Shown here: piece by piece, positions 22,140-33,085 of the stretch
How the letters are laid out: the number at the start of each line of letters is the position of its first letter
How positions within the stretch are numbered: the stretch's first letter is position 1
DNA from: Lepus europaeus
Lineage: Eukaryota; Chordata; Mammalia; Lagomorpha; Leporidae
Reading direction: 5' to 3'
DNA length: 64,000 nucleotides
Assembly: GCF_033115175.1 (NCBI RefSeq)
Contig: NC_084850.1
Span: forward strand, 108,483,939-108,547,938
The notes under the pieces: generated by a model
The model's input: only the letters and a program-made list of their open reading frames with translations
Told to the model about the DNA's origin: nothing
The model's database searches: none
Program-made: the position numbers and the translations under genes

Positions 22140-23480
22140 CAATGGAGAAAGAGTAGATTATTCAACAAATAGCAGTAGCAGAATTGGACATTTATATGCA
22201 AAAATGTCAATCTGGATCTTAGCCTCATACTTTATCCAAAAATAACTCAAAACAGATTTGATATCTAAATGAAAAATGTAAAACTGTAAGCCTTGTAGAA
22301 ACAGGAGAAATTAGTCATCATTGGTGGTTAGACAAAAACTTTTCTTCGACATGACATTAAAAGTACAATCCATTAAAAAAAAAAAGGACTTGAATCCAGG
22401 GTATATAAAGAATTTCCAATAAGAACACACACTTCCCATTTTTAAAGATGGGCAGAGATTACTGCCCAGTTTTAAAGATGGGCAGAGATTGGGTGTTTGG
22501 CATAGCACTCCTGTGTTCCACATCAGAGTGTCTGAGGTCAAGTTCTGGCTCCAGCACTCAATTCTACCTTCCTGCTAGTACTGACCCTGGGAGACAGCAG
22601 TGACGACTCAAGTAGTTGGGTCTTGCCACCCATGTGGGAGATCTGGATTGAATTCCTGGCTCCAGGCTTTGGCCAGGTCCAATCCCAGCCATTGTGGGTA
22701 TTTGGGGGAGTGAACCAGAAGATGCAAATGCTTGCTTTCTTGCTCTCCCTCTGTCTCTTAAATTTAAAAAATATATATTAAAAATATATATTAAAAATAT
22801 ATATTAAAATGGAGAAAATCTTAAAAGTTCAATCCAGCAATCACACTCCTGCATATCTATGCCAGGGAAGTGAAAATTTATGTCTACATAAACCTCAATA
22901 CAAATGATCGCAGCAACTTTATTTACAGTGTCCAAAACCCTGGAAAAACCATAAGGGCCCCCAATAGTTGAAAGTTAAATATACCATAGCACATCATATC
23001 CTGGAATAACTACTCAACAATAAAAAGCAACGAACTGTTGATGCACACAACAATGTGGATGGCATGCTGAGTGAAAAAGGCCAATCTCAAAATGTCTCCT
23101 ACCAAGTGATTCCATTTATGTAATATTGTCAAAGAGACAAAGATATAGTATAAGCAGATTACTGGTTTCCAGGGGTTAGGGATGCTTGGGAGAGGTGTAT
23201 GCCTGTGACTATAAAGTGGTAGTACAAGGGAGACAATTTTGACGATAAAATAGTTCCATATCTTGCTTGCAGAGTTGGTTAACAAAGCTCCACAAGTGAC
23301 AACTTGGTATAGAACTACACGCACACATCATGCTATGGTAATTCCTGGCTTTGATATTATTCTGTAATTATGTAGGGTATAACTATTGGGGAAAACTCTG
23401 TGAAGGGTACCTGGGATTTCTCTGCACTATCTTTGCAACTTGCTGTGAATTTGCAATTATTTCATCAGAAACAGGGTTTT
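22140..23480 (+). mobile_element. L1 3' relic, SINE inserted
   Basis: ORF2-end and 3'-UTR-like blocks ('aaaataactcaaaacagatt', 'aagtgattccatttatgtaa', 'gatgcttgggagaggtgt') continue across the SINE at 22488-22810. The 20-bp segment 'tttaaagatgggcagagatt' occurs twice, at 22441-22460 and 22471-22490. Confidence 0.72.
22488..22810 (+). mobile_element. C-SINE, old subfamily, with AT minisatellite tail
   Basis: Head 'attgggtgtttggcatag' and body 'ccacccatgtgggagatctg'. The tail has grown into three units of about 14 bp, 'ttaaaaatatatat', at 22765-22808. Confidence 0.88.
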
Positions 23481-23982
23481 TAAAATGGCAAAAGGCTTGA
23501 AGAGACATTTCACCAAAGAGGATTACATGGCAAAAAGCACATGAAAACATGTTCAACATCATCAGCCATGAGGGAAATGCAAATTAACATCACAATGAGA
23601 TACCACTACACATCTATTAGAATGGTTAAAATAAAAATGATCAGCAATGCCAACAATACACTGTTGGTTGGAATACCAACTGGTACATATACTCTGAAAA
23701 ATATTTTGGCAAGTTTTTTTTATAAAGTTAAATATACACTTACCATATGGACCAGCAATCCCCATTGCAGCATATACCCTAGAGAAGTGAAAACTTAGTT
23801 ATCTAAAAGCTCTATACATGAATGTTTACAATAGCTTTATTCATAAATAACAGAAACTGGAAACAAATGTCTCTGACCTGGTGAATGAATGGACAAGCAA
23901 ATAGTAGCACATCCATACAATGGAACTCTACTTAACAATAAAATGGAAAGGAACATTGATACATGCAACATGGATGGATCTC

Positions 23983-24147
23983 AAAGGCACTGTGGCACAG
24001 CAGGTTAAGCTGCTGCTTGGGACCCCCCCATCCCGTATCAGCGTGCCTGGGTTCAAGTCCTGCTTCCTGCTAACATCTAGCATCTGAGGAGTGAGCGAGT
24101 GAATGGAAGCTGTCTCTCTCTGTGGCTCTGCTTCTAAAGTAAACTCA
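23983..24147 (+). mobile_element. C-SINE with large internal deletion
   Basis: It keeps the head 'ggcactgtggcacagcaggt' and the B box 'gggttcaagtcc', and then jumps to the 3' part 'gaggagtgagcgagtgaatg'. The (CT)n region is short. Confidence 0.85.
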
Positions 24148-24469
24148 GGCCAGCGCCGCAGCTCACTAGGCTAGTCCTCTGCCTGCGGTGCCAGTACCCC
24201 GGGTTCTAGTCCCAGTTGGGCCGCTGGATTCTGTCCCGGTTGCTCCTCTTTCAGTCCAGCTCTCTGCTGTGGCCCAGGAAGGCAGTGGAGGATGGCCCAA
24301 GTGCTTGGACCCTGCACCCTCATGGGAGACCAGGAAGAAGCATCTGGCTCCTGGCTTTGGATCAGTGCAGTGTGCCGGCCATAGCGGCCATTTGGGGGGT
24401 GAACCAATGGAAGGAAGACCTTTCCCTCTGTCTCTCTCTCACTGTCTAACTCTGCCTGTCAAAAAAAAA
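24148..24469 (+). mobile_element. Young-subgroup C-SINE
   Basis: Head 'ggccagcgccgcagctcact'. It is flanked by an exact 12-bp duplication, 'aaagtaaactca' (24136-24147 and 24470-24481), and inserted at the tail of the deleted SINE. Confidence 0.95.
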
Positions 24470-24551
24470 AAAGTAAACTCAAAGACATACTGCTTGAAAG
24501 TCTTAAAAGGTTATATACTGTATGATTCCATTTATATGGCATTTTCCCTGT

Positions 24552-24920
24552 TTTAAAAATTTATTTATTTGAAAAGCAGTTACAGAGAGAGAGAGAGAGA
24601 AAGGAAGGAGGGAGGGAGAAAGGGGGGAAAGAGGGAGGGAGGGAGGAAGAGACAGAGAGGTCCTCCATCTACTAGTTCACTCCCCAAATGGCCATCACGG
24701 CCAGGACTGGGCCAGACTGAAGCCAGGATCCAGGAACTCCATCTGGGTCTCCCACATGGGTGGCAGGGGCCCAAGCAATTGGGCCATTTTTCGCTCCTTT
24801 CCCAGGTGCATTAGCAGGGAGTTGGATCAGAAGTGGAGCAGCTGGGACTCAAACTGGCACTCTGGTACAGGCTGCCAGTATTGCAGGCAGCGGCTAACCT
24901 GTTGCGCCACAACGTTGTCC
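24552..24920 (-). mobile_element. C-SINE with GA/GGGA expansion
   Basis: The purine stretch 24586-24658 contains GA and GGGA units. The head end is 'cgccacaacgttgtcctc'. The duplication 'ttatatggcatttt' (24532-24545) / 'ttatatgacatttt' (24922-24935) flanks it. Confidence 0.92.
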
Positions 24921-25013
24921 TCTTATATGACATTTTCTAAAAGCCAAAACTACAGTGACAGATAACAGATCAATGGTTTCTAGGGGTTACAGGGAGAGAA
25001 CATAGCTCTAAAG

Positions 25014-25225
25014 CAAGTGTCAGCAAATTTGCTCTGCAGAGAGCCAGATAGGATTATAGGCTTTGTAGGCCACATATGGTCTCTGTTGCACACACTTTCT
25101 CTTTGTGTATTGTTTTTGTTCTTTTTACAACTCCTTAAAAATGAAAACAAAACCACTGTTAGCTTTCAGTGCCTAACAAGACAGGCCATGAACCAGATTT
25201 GACTCAGGTAGAGTTTGCCAGCTCT
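25014..25225 (+). mobile_element. MER20-like hAT DNA transposon
   Basis: The left half 'gagagccagataggattata' and 'ggctttgtaggccacatatg' and the right end 'gtagagtttgccagctcttg' match the layout of the non-autonomous MER20 element (about 220 bp, terminal 'cagcaaa' / 'tttgcc' inverted ends). It interrupts the L1 3' end. MER20 copies in eutherians have been linked to endometrial enhancer activity. Nothing here shows that for this copy. Confidence 0.75.
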
Positions 25226-25471
25226 TGCTGCAATGACAGAGTTCAAAAGAGCCGGGGAGTGGGAGTACGTGATGATATTGTTTTGTTTTCTGACTGTGGT
25301 GTGCTTACAGGAACCGAGAAATAAGCTAAAATTCACAGAAGTGTAGGCACACAAAAATGCCAATAATAATGTATGTTCATCAGAAAAACAAAAGAGTGTC
25401 CTATCAGATAAGTTCATCTCTGTCATGAGAAAATACAAAGATTAAGAAATCTTTTCAACTGATACGGCTTT

Positions 25472-25811
25472 GGAGGCCAGCATTGTGGCACAGCAGATTA
25501 AGCTGTGGCCTGCGACACCAGTATCCCAGATCAGAGCACCAGTTTGATTCCCAGCTGCTCCAATCCCGATCCAGCTCCCTGTTCATGCACCTAGGAAAGC
25601 AGCAGAAAATGGCCTAACTGCTTGGGCCCCTGCCACCCATGTGGGACATCCAGACGAAGCTCCTGGTTCCTGGCTCTAACCTGGTCCAGATCCAGCTGTT
25701 GTGGCTATTTGGAGAGTGAACCAGCCGATGGAAAGTCTCTGTCTCTTTCTCTCTGTGTCTCTCCCTATCTTTGTCACTCTGCCTTTCAAGTAAATAGATA
25801 TTTTAAAGAAA
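25472..25811 (+). mobile_element. C-SINE, full length
   Basis: Head 'gaggccagcattgtggcaca', 'ccagtttgattcccagc' in the B region and a CT stretch at 25736-25775. 'tgatacggctt' (25460-25470) and 'tgatacagctt' (25812-25822) are the target duplication. Confidence 0.93.
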
Positions 25812-25822
25812 TGATACAGCTT

Positions 25823-26296
25823 CTATTTGATTTATAAAAGTGTTTACTGTAGCAATTCCTTTGATTTAAATGGCAGCACTGTGCGAATGAGATAATGAGT
25901 TCAGTTGTAATTTAGGTTATGACTTTGACAACTGTTTTGTTGAGGAGAGGAAAGGCACGTGTTACTGATTCTGTGTTACAAGGAGATAAATGTATTTATT
26001 ACTTACAATAGAGTCAGTTGATTAGCTGAGCAATGCACATTGGAGCTCAAAGCAGTATGTGTTTCAGCCTTTAAATAGCAATTCAATCTGTATTGCTTTC
26101 AAGTAAGTTATCTTTGTAAGCATCAGAAATTACAACTTGTATTCTAGAGAATGCACCCTTTGTTAAGTTTTCCAAACTAGAGAAGAGAAGCTGACATTTA
26201 GTTCAGTGCTCTGGATGAGAGGGTCTCTGTGCTGCAGCAGCCCCACTTTCTCTCAGGCCTGGCAGAGGGCACGCTCAGTATACTGCATAAAAAAAA
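25823..26296. other. Non-repetitive AT-rich block, candidate conserved element
   Basis: This is one of the few stretches with no SINE, L1 or LTR sequence that I recognise. It has no coding frame. Its texture (phased T/A runs, 'tgatttaaatggcagcac', 'gattagctgagcaat') is like that of conserved non-coding DNA. That is an impression only; no alignment was possible. Confidence 0.35.
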
Positions 26297-26300
26297 TCAA

Positions 26301-27028
26301 GGTGGGGTGGGCATTTTGGTGCAATGGGTTAACCTGTTCCTGGGCCCCTCACATCCCATATTGGAATGCCTAGTTCGAGTCCTGGCTATTCCATGCCTCT
26401 CTCTCTCTCTCTCTCTCTCTCTTTTTAACATTTATTTATTTACTTGAAAGATTTATACAGAGAGAGAAGGAGAGGCGGGGGAGGGGTAGGTCTTCCATCT
26501 GCTGGTTCACTCCCCAGATGGCTGCAACGGCCAGAGCTGCGCCAATCCGAAACCAGGAGTCAGGAGCTTCCTCCAGGTCTCCCACGCGGGTGCAGGGGCC
26601 CAAGGAATTGAGCCGTCTTCTACTGCTTTCCCAGGCCATAGCAGAGAGCTGGATTGGAAGTGGAGCACCCAGCACTTGAACCAGCGCCCATATGGGATGC
26701 CGGCACCGCAGGAGGTGGCTTTACCTGCTATGCCACAGCGCTGGCCCCAACTCCATGCTTCTGACTAGCTTCCTGCTAATGCATCCTGGGAGACAGCAGG
26801 TGATGGCTCAGGTACTTTGGTTGCTGCCACCCATGTGGAAGACCCACATGGGGTCCCTGGCTCCCGGCTTCAGCTTGGCCCAGCCTTAGCTATTGTGGGC
26901 ATTTGGGGAGTGAATCAGAAGATGAACAATCTCTCTCTCTCTCTCTCCCCCTCCCTTGCTTGCTTCTTTCCTTTCCTTTTCTCTCTCTCCCTGTTACTTT
27001 GCTTTCAAATAAAGAAATCTTAAAAAGG
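26301..27028 (+). mobile_element. Old C-SINE split by a younger C-SINE
   Basis: The first part (26301-26400) ends 'ttccatgcctct'. The rest resumes at 26752, 'tccatgcttctgactagc', and continues to the tail 'caaataaagaaatctt'. The body is the older 'ggtggggtgggcattttgg' type. Confidence 0.92.
26401..26751 (-). mobile_element. C-SINE nested in an older C-SINE
   Basis: It ends at the head 'gccacagcgctggcccc'. Its tail side has become a (CT)11 array. An 11-bp target duplication, 'tccatgcctct' / 'tccatgcttct', brackets it. Confidence 0.92.
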
Positions 27029-27140
27029 AATTGCTTGATGGTATTAGGCAATCACCCATTAACTTTAAGTTGAATTTTCAAGTTATTTGGACACCATCAC
27101 TCCATAATATTTTTAATTTACTTGAGTAAAGTCTCTAATT
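27029..27140. other. Short unassigned AT-rich spacer
   Basis: Nothing is recognised between the flanking SINEs. Confidence 0.4.
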
Positions 27141-27154
27141 AATCATCTCATAAT

Positions 27155-27507
27155 ATTTTAAAATATTGATTTATTTATCTGAAAGGCAAAGTTATGGAGA
27201 GGGAGGGAGGGAGGGAGAGAGAGAAAGAGAGAGAGGGAGAGAGAGAGAGAGATCTTCCATCTGCTGGCTTACTCCCCAAATAACTGCAATAGCCAGAGCT
27301 GGGCCAATCTGAAGCCAGGAGCCAGGAGCTTCCTCCAGGACTCTCATGTGGGTGCAGGGGCCCAAGGACTTGGGCCATCTTCCACTGCTTTCCGCCATAG
27401 CAGAGAGCTGGATCAGAAGTGGAGCAGCCAGGATTCGAACTGGCACCCATATGGGATTCTGGCACCACAGGTGGCAGCTTTATCCACTATGCCACAGCAC
27501 TGGCCCC
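27155..27507 (-). mobile_element. C-SINE
   Basis: A GGGA/GA stretch at 27199-27251, head end 'gccacagcactggcccc', and duplications 'aatcatctcataat' (27141-27154) / 'aatcttctcataat' (27508-27521). Confidence 0.94.
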
Positions 27508-27701
27508 AATCTTCTCATAATTTTAAAGCATAAACAACTATTGTGGTGGTATTTAATTGGAATATACTAGGCAATCAGAAAAATATTTAAAACTAGATTG
27601 ATTTAACAATTAATATTTGCTTTCTAATGTATGTACATTTAAAATATTTTGCAATGTGTGTGTTTCCCTCTATATCTTCCCTAAATTAAAGATAATGACT
27701 A

Positions 27702-28022
27702 GGGGTCAATGATGTCATATAGCAGGTAAAGCCAAGTCCTGCAGTGCTGACATCCCTTATGGGCACTGGTTTGAGTCCTGGCTGCTCCACTTCTGATCCA
27801 GCTCTCTGCTATGGCCTGGGAAAGCGGCATAAGATGGTCCAAGTCCCTGGGCCCCTCCACCCACGTGGGAGACCTGGAAGAAGCTCTTGGCTCCTGGCTT
27901 CAGATTGGCCTAGCTCCGGCTGTTGTGGCCATCTGGGGAGGGAACCAGCAGATGGAAGACCACCCCCCCGCCACCTCTGCCTCCCTGTATCTCTGTCTTC
28001 CAAATAAATAAATAAATCTTAA
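27702..28022 (+). mobile_element. C-SINE
   Basis: Head 'ggggtcaatgatgtcatata', 'gcactggtttgagtcc' B box, a CT stretch replaced by 'ccaccccccc', and an 'aaataaataaataaatctt' tail. Confidence 0.92.
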
Positions 28023-28439
28023 GAAAAAGAAAAATAAGTGTACCCCCTACCTTTTATTGTGGAGGCTCAGTATTTAAGACATGCTTTTGGTTAATCTTTT
28101 CTTATTATCTTTTATTTTTAAGTTTTCAAAAATTATTCTCAGCTAATGAACTGGACTTACATTCCCACATTTGGACAGTATTAAATTATATAGTGTACTA
28201 GGGATTTATTTTTAAGTTTCAAAATGCATGATTTTAAGTATTTAGGGATTTAAAGACAAAAGCCATAAAGTTAGTTATTTGTGGAGAAATTTAAGATGTT
28301 CCATGATGGCTGAAATAAGTCTTGGGATAAGAATAGTGTGTGTGGAGGAGGATTTGAAATATCCAAAGACCAACATTTTTCTTTTAAAAACGGAAATGCC
28401 CCATTTTAGTCACTGAAAATTCTAATCCTACAGCATGCC
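28023..28439. other. Intergenic AT-rich stretch
   Basis: No element or gene is recognised. Confidence 0.4.
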
Positions 28440-28970
28440 AGATTTTAAAATATTTATTTTTAAGATTGACTATATATATTTACCTTCTTATAAATCATCT
28501 TATGGTGCAATCAAAGGCACAGTTATTTGGCTTATAATATCCAAACTCTCACTCACTGTGGAACCTAAAAAAGTCCATCTCATAGACATTGAGAGTAGCG
28601 TGGTGGTTCCCAGGGGCTGAGAGCTGAGGGGAGAGAGGGCTGGGGAAGGCTTGTTAACGGGTACTGATAGTGAGACAGGAGAGAGGAGCTCTGTAGAATG
28701 GCTATAATGATAATGTACTGTATACACTCACATCTACCTATATGCTTCATGATGTTAAATATACACACATATATTAAAGTCAGAAGAAATCATTGGTAAT
28801 GCTTTTGCCAGAAGGACATGATAAATGTTTGAGGAAACAGATGTGTTTACCCTCACCTGAACATCACACAATGTATACATATATAAAAACATCACATGGC
28901 ATACCATGAATATGTACAATTTTTATGTATCGATTAAAATTCTTTAAAAATGCTAGGAAAAAATATATCC
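28440..28970 (+). mobile_element. L1 3'-UTR relic
   Basis: 'aacctaaaaaagtccatctc', 'ggtggttcccaggggctgag' and 'acaatgtatacatatataaa' follow the usual 3' order of old L1s and end near 'tgtatcgattaaaat'. Confidence 0.75.
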
Positions 28971-28974
28971 ACCA

Positions 28975-29237
28975 AGAACCTTCAGATTACTTCTACTGGT
29001 TTCCAATGTGTTAGACTATATTAACTTTAAAAAAAAACTATTTTTTACTTAGTATATACAAAGCTGATTTTCTGTATATAAAGATAATTAAAAATGAATC
29101 TTAATGAAGAATGGGATGGGAGAGGGAGTAGGAGATGGGATGGTTCATGGGTGGGAGGGTGGTTATGGGGGGGAAAAACCATTATAATCCAAAAGCTGTA
29201 CTTTTGAAATTTATATTTATTAAATAAAAGTATAAAA
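28975..29237 (+). mobile_element. 5'-truncated lagomorph-lineage L1 3' end
   Basis: It ends with a G-rich purine tract ('gggtgggagggtggttatgg' and a run of seven G, 29149-29173), then 'ctgtacttttgaaatttata' and 'attaaataaaagt'. This 3'-UTR form differs from the old L1 ends in this window and looks like the lineage-specific L1 that would have mobilised the C-SINEs. Confidence 0.65.
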
Positions 29238-29520
29238 ATGATTTATTTATTTTGAAAGTCAGAGTTACAGAGAGAGAGAGAGAGAGAGATCGATCTTGTA
29301 TCCACTGGTTCACTCCCTAGATGACCTCAATGGCCGGGGCTGGGCCAGGATGAAGCCAGGAGCCATAACCAGGAGCTTCCTTCGTATCTCCCTCATGGGT
29401 AGCTGCTTTCCCAGTCCATCAGCAGGGAGCTGGATGAGCAGCCGGGACGGGAGCAGGACCCCATATGGGATACTGGTGCTGCAGGTGGTGGTTTACCAGC
29501 TGCGCCACAAAGCCGGCCCC
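29238..29520 (-). mobile_element. C-SINE with internal deletion
   Basis: The tail is 'atttatttattttgaaagtc'. About 50 bp of the body is missing before 'agctgctttcccag'. The head ends 'gcgccacaaagccggcccc'. Confidence 0.9.
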
Positions 29521-29954
29521 ATTAACTTTTTGAGTAACATTGCTACTTAGGCACGAGGCTTCACATCGTTGTTAGCTGATGGCAGTTGTGTGCAAAATCC
29601 ACTTTCAAATTCGCCCTTTTTGAGCAGAAGAAATCTGCTATAATAACAGGTCTCATTATCTCACCTTGATAAAAAAAATACTACAGGCATCTTTATTTGA
29701 AGGATTCAAACCACATCTGTTGCAACTCTGATGCATCAGCTCACTAACCCCCTGTCTTCCCCACCCATTGCTGCCAGTGTGCAATACGGTTCCAGGCTTC
29801 TTAACATAACTTAATTTTCCAAACTTTTGAAAAAGAAATTAGCAAGTTGAAGTAGCAGAAATGAAGGGGGTCACTTTTCTTGTTTACTTCCTGTCCATTC
29901 CCAATTATTTTTGCCATCTGGTTCTCAGATGCGATCCAACAAAAGGAATTATCA

Positions 29955-29955
<1 letters not shown>
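29521..29955. other. Intergenic stretch, nothing recognised
   Basis: Mixed composition with no supported gene or repeat. Confidence 0.45.
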
Positions 29956-29956
<1 letters not shown>

Positions 29957-30019
<63 letters not shown>

Positions 30020-30020
30020 C
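29957..30020 (+). repeat. Compound (CT)n(CA)n microsatellite
   Basis: About 21 CT units run directly into about 10 CA units, with no interruption. Confidence 0.96.
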
Positions 30021-30555
30021 CGTTGTTCACTTTTTGTTCTTTGGTTTTCTGTTTTCATGTTCAACTTACTCCCTTTCTAGCTTTCTTTCAAAGTAAGGGC
30101 TGTCTGTATGACAAAACTAAGGAAATTATACCCCTCAAAGACAAAATAGGAGCAAGTGGGGGCAAACCAGTTACAACAGCTGCGGTAGCGGCATATGCGG
30201 AAAGAAGCTGAGGGGAGCAACAGGACCCCGCACAGACCTCGGAACAACCGAAGAATCCGCAGGTGTTTACCAAAAGCGCAGAGAACCAAAGTAAGCACGG
30301 AGCCTAAAGCTATGGGGTTTACTACTGGAAAGACAATGCACTGCCGTAAGGGCTAAGAGGGCCAAATCAGTGTGGGTCATAGAAGCGCACAAGACTAAGT
30401 AGCCAAAGCACCCTTCAAGGATAGAGAGCCACACCAAGGAGATCGCTTGACTGATCTAAATTGAACAGGACAGTGACAACAGACAGGAAAGAACAGGCTC
30501 AGAAAAAGCAGGGATGGGGAAGAGCCCAGACATCTCTGGTATTAAGCCACTTTAA
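30021..30555. other. Unassigned block with scattered CpGs
   Basis: 30090-30420 holds several CpG dinucleotides ('gctgcggtagcggcatatgc') in an otherwise CpG-poor region. Neither strand has a frame longer than about 116 codons, and none has recognisable features. It could be a decayed retrocopy or an old LTR. Confidence 0.35.
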
Positions 30556-30903
30556 AATAAAAAGATTTATTTATTTATTTGAAAGGCAAGAGTTACAGAG
30601 AGGCAGAGGCAGAGAGAGAGAGAGAGAGAGAGAGAGTCAGTCTTCCATCCGCTGGTTCACTCCCCAAATGGGTGCAATGGCCGGAGCTGAGCCAATCTGA
30701 AGCCAGGAGCCAGGAGCTTCTTCCAGGTTTCCCACATGGGTGCAGGGGCCCAAGCACTTGGGCCATTTCCCACTTCTTTCCCAGGCACATTAGCAGGGAG
30801 CTGGATCAGAAACGGAGCTGTAGGGACTAGAGCCAGTGCCAATATGGGATGCTGGTGCTGCAGGCAGCGGCTTTACCTGCTATGCCTCAGTGTCAGCTCC
30901 CCC
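30556..30903 (-). mobile_element. C-SINE
   Basis: The tail is 'gatttatttatttatttgaa', a GA array covers 30613-30635, and the head ends at 'cagtgtcagctcccc', followed by a C run and a T run. Confidence 0.93.
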
Positions 30904-31009
30904 CCCCCACCCTTTTTTTTTTTTAAATACTTCACAAAAACAACAGGAACAAGGTTTAGCCATAAAGTTATAAAATCCATATCTCCCCTCTAAAAGTTCA
31001 AGAAAATTA

Positions 31010-31477
31010 AATGCATTTGAAAATGAACAATAAAATAGGATGAAGGACAAAACCCACATGATCATCTCAATAGATACAGAAAAAGCATTTGATATTCATA
31101 ATATAAACTCTCAACAAACTTATAATAGAAGGGAACTTCAACTTGATAAAGATAGTTACAAAAAGCTACAGTGAACATCATACTTCATAGTGAAAAACCT
31201 AGATGTTTCTTCCTCAACACTGAAAACAAGGGAGGCAAAGATGCCCACTCCCACCATTTCTATTAAATATTGTAGTGGAGATTCTAGTCAATGCAATCAG
31301 GCAAAAACAGATACATAAAATGCATCTAGATTATAAAGAAGAAAATCTGTCTTTATTTGCAGATGACATGATCCTGTATGTAGAGAGTCCTAAGGAATTC
31401 ACACACACACACACACACACAACTTTTAGAACTAATAAAGAACTTCAACAGTATCACAGGACACAAAGTCAGTGCTA
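31010..31477 (+). mobile_element. L1 ORF2 relic with the RT catalytic motif region
   Basis: The frame around 31275-31400 reads [17 protein letters not shown], the L1 form of the reverse-transcriptase catalytic box. A (CA)12 array at 31400-31423 has expanded within it. The upstream parts are out of frame. Confidence 0.85.
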
Positions 31478-31537
31478 TGGTTTGCGTATTGGTCTGAGTG
31501 TCCTCCAAAGGGCCATGGGTTAAAAGGCGCAGTCCCC

Positions 31538-31845
31538 GGCCGGCGCCGTGGCTCAACAGGCTAATCCTCCGCCTAGCGGCGCTGGCACACTGGGTTCTAA
31601 TCCCGGTCGGGGTGCCGGATTCTGTCCCAGTCGCTCCTCTTCCAGGCCAGCTCTCAGCTGTGGCCCGGGAGTGTGTGGAGGATGGCCCAAGTGCTTGGGC
31701 CCTGCACCCCATGGAAGACCAGGAGAAGCACCTGGCTCCTGGCTTTGGATCAGCACGCCGGCCGCAGCGGCCATTGGAGGGTGAACCAACGGCAAAGGAA
31801 GACCTTTCTCTTTGTCTCTCTCTCATTGTCCACTCTGCCTGTCTA

Positions 31846-31883
<38 letters not shown>
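31538..31883 (+). mobile_element. Young-subgroup C-SINE with 33-A tail
   Basis: Head 'ggccggcgccgtggctcaac' and a tail of 33 A (31851-31883). A 16-bp duplication, 'aaaaggcgcagtcccc' (31522-31537) / 'aaaaggcgcggtcccc' (31880-31895), shows insertion into the MaLR LTR. Confidence 0.96.
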
Positions 31884-31886
<3 letters not shown>

Positions 31887-32978
31887 GCGGTCCCCCAAAT
31901 CTTCTGTTAATGGCACTAAGAAGGCATAAGCAATACACTTATGGTGTTCCGAGCCTCTGTGACGGAATCACGTTTATAAGGAGAGCCAGAGACTCACGAA
32001 TTCTCTCTTCCCATGTGCGCTCTGCGCCGCCTCAGCACGCTGCCAGCAAGAACACCATCGCCAGATGTGTAAACAACAGGACCGCCCAACCGCGCACTCT
32101 GAACCTTGAAACCCATGAGCCCGAATCAGCCCCCTTTCTTCAGAAGCAGCTTGTCTTGGGTATTGTGTTGCAGCTACAAAAAAGCCGCTATAGAACATTG
32201 ATACCAAGTAGTGGGATTATTACTGTACCTACAAATATGGAGCAGTTTTGGAATTGGTTAATGGGCAAATACTGAGAGAGTTTGGAAGACCAGGCTAGAA
32301 AGGCCTAGAATGCTTTAAGTGGAGCATTATGGGGGATTCTGGTGAAGGCTCAGAAGAGAAGCAAACAAGGAAAGTGCTGGAACAGCTTAGAGATCAGCTA
32401 AGCAGTTGTGACCAGGGCATGCTGGTGAGATTCCAAGTGGAAGCAAGGATTCCGCCGGGAATCAGACTGAAGCCATCCTAGCTCTGCTGTGGCAAAGCAG
32501 CTGGCCCTCCTGCGTCCTTGCGCTGAGACTGTGGGAGGCTGAGCTCCCAGGCGACGCGCCGCCTCATTTGGCAGAGGAGTTTTCAAGGCCACAAAGCACT
32601 CAGGCCGCAGCATGGATATTACTGGCTGCTTTTAGTCAGTTTTCCAGTGAGAATCAGGGGCAGGAAGAAGGAGCAGGGCTGAAATATTTGGAGAATGTGC
32701 AGCCTGGCCAGAGGAGTGAAGGAAAAGATGTTCTGGCCAGAGCGCCCTTGAGAAAGCACTTGCCAAAGATATGAGTCAGCGCAGGTAAAATGAGAGGAAG
32801 ACCCTAAAGGCATCTCAGAGATCCTCGAGGCTACCCCTCCCCTCACAGACCCTAAAGAGGCCTGGAAGTGCAAGTTCATTTCAGATTTTTTCCAGGGTAG
32901 GATGCTTTCAAGAAAGTCCTGAGGTACCCTGCTCACCCAGGATGAGCTGGACATTCAGGTCTGCATGCAAAGTGCTCT

Positions 32979-33043
32979 GTGGTTTTTTCTTCAAATGTTT
33001 ATTTTGTTTATCTGCAAGTCAGAGTTACAGAGAGAAAGGGAGG

Positions 33044-33085
<42 letters not shown>

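Larger units (their letters stand above)
23490..25440 (+). mobile_element. L1 3' relic carrying several insertions
   Basis: The pieces 23490-23982, 24482-24551, 24921-25013 and 25226-25440 line up in order as one old L1 3' end ('aatgagataccactacacat', 'atactgtatgattcca', 'ttctaggggttacagggaga', 'tgactgtggtgtgcttacag'). Three SINEs and a hAT element separate them. Confidence 0.75.

Noticed and set aside
29957..30020. CRISPR-like or regulatory tandem array.
   Set aside because: It is a plain compound dinucleotide microsatellite with no spacers.
31353..31916. A 187-codon - strand frame.
   Set aside because: It spans a young C-SINE and a (CA)n array in an L1 relic and starts in a poly-Phe run from the A tail.
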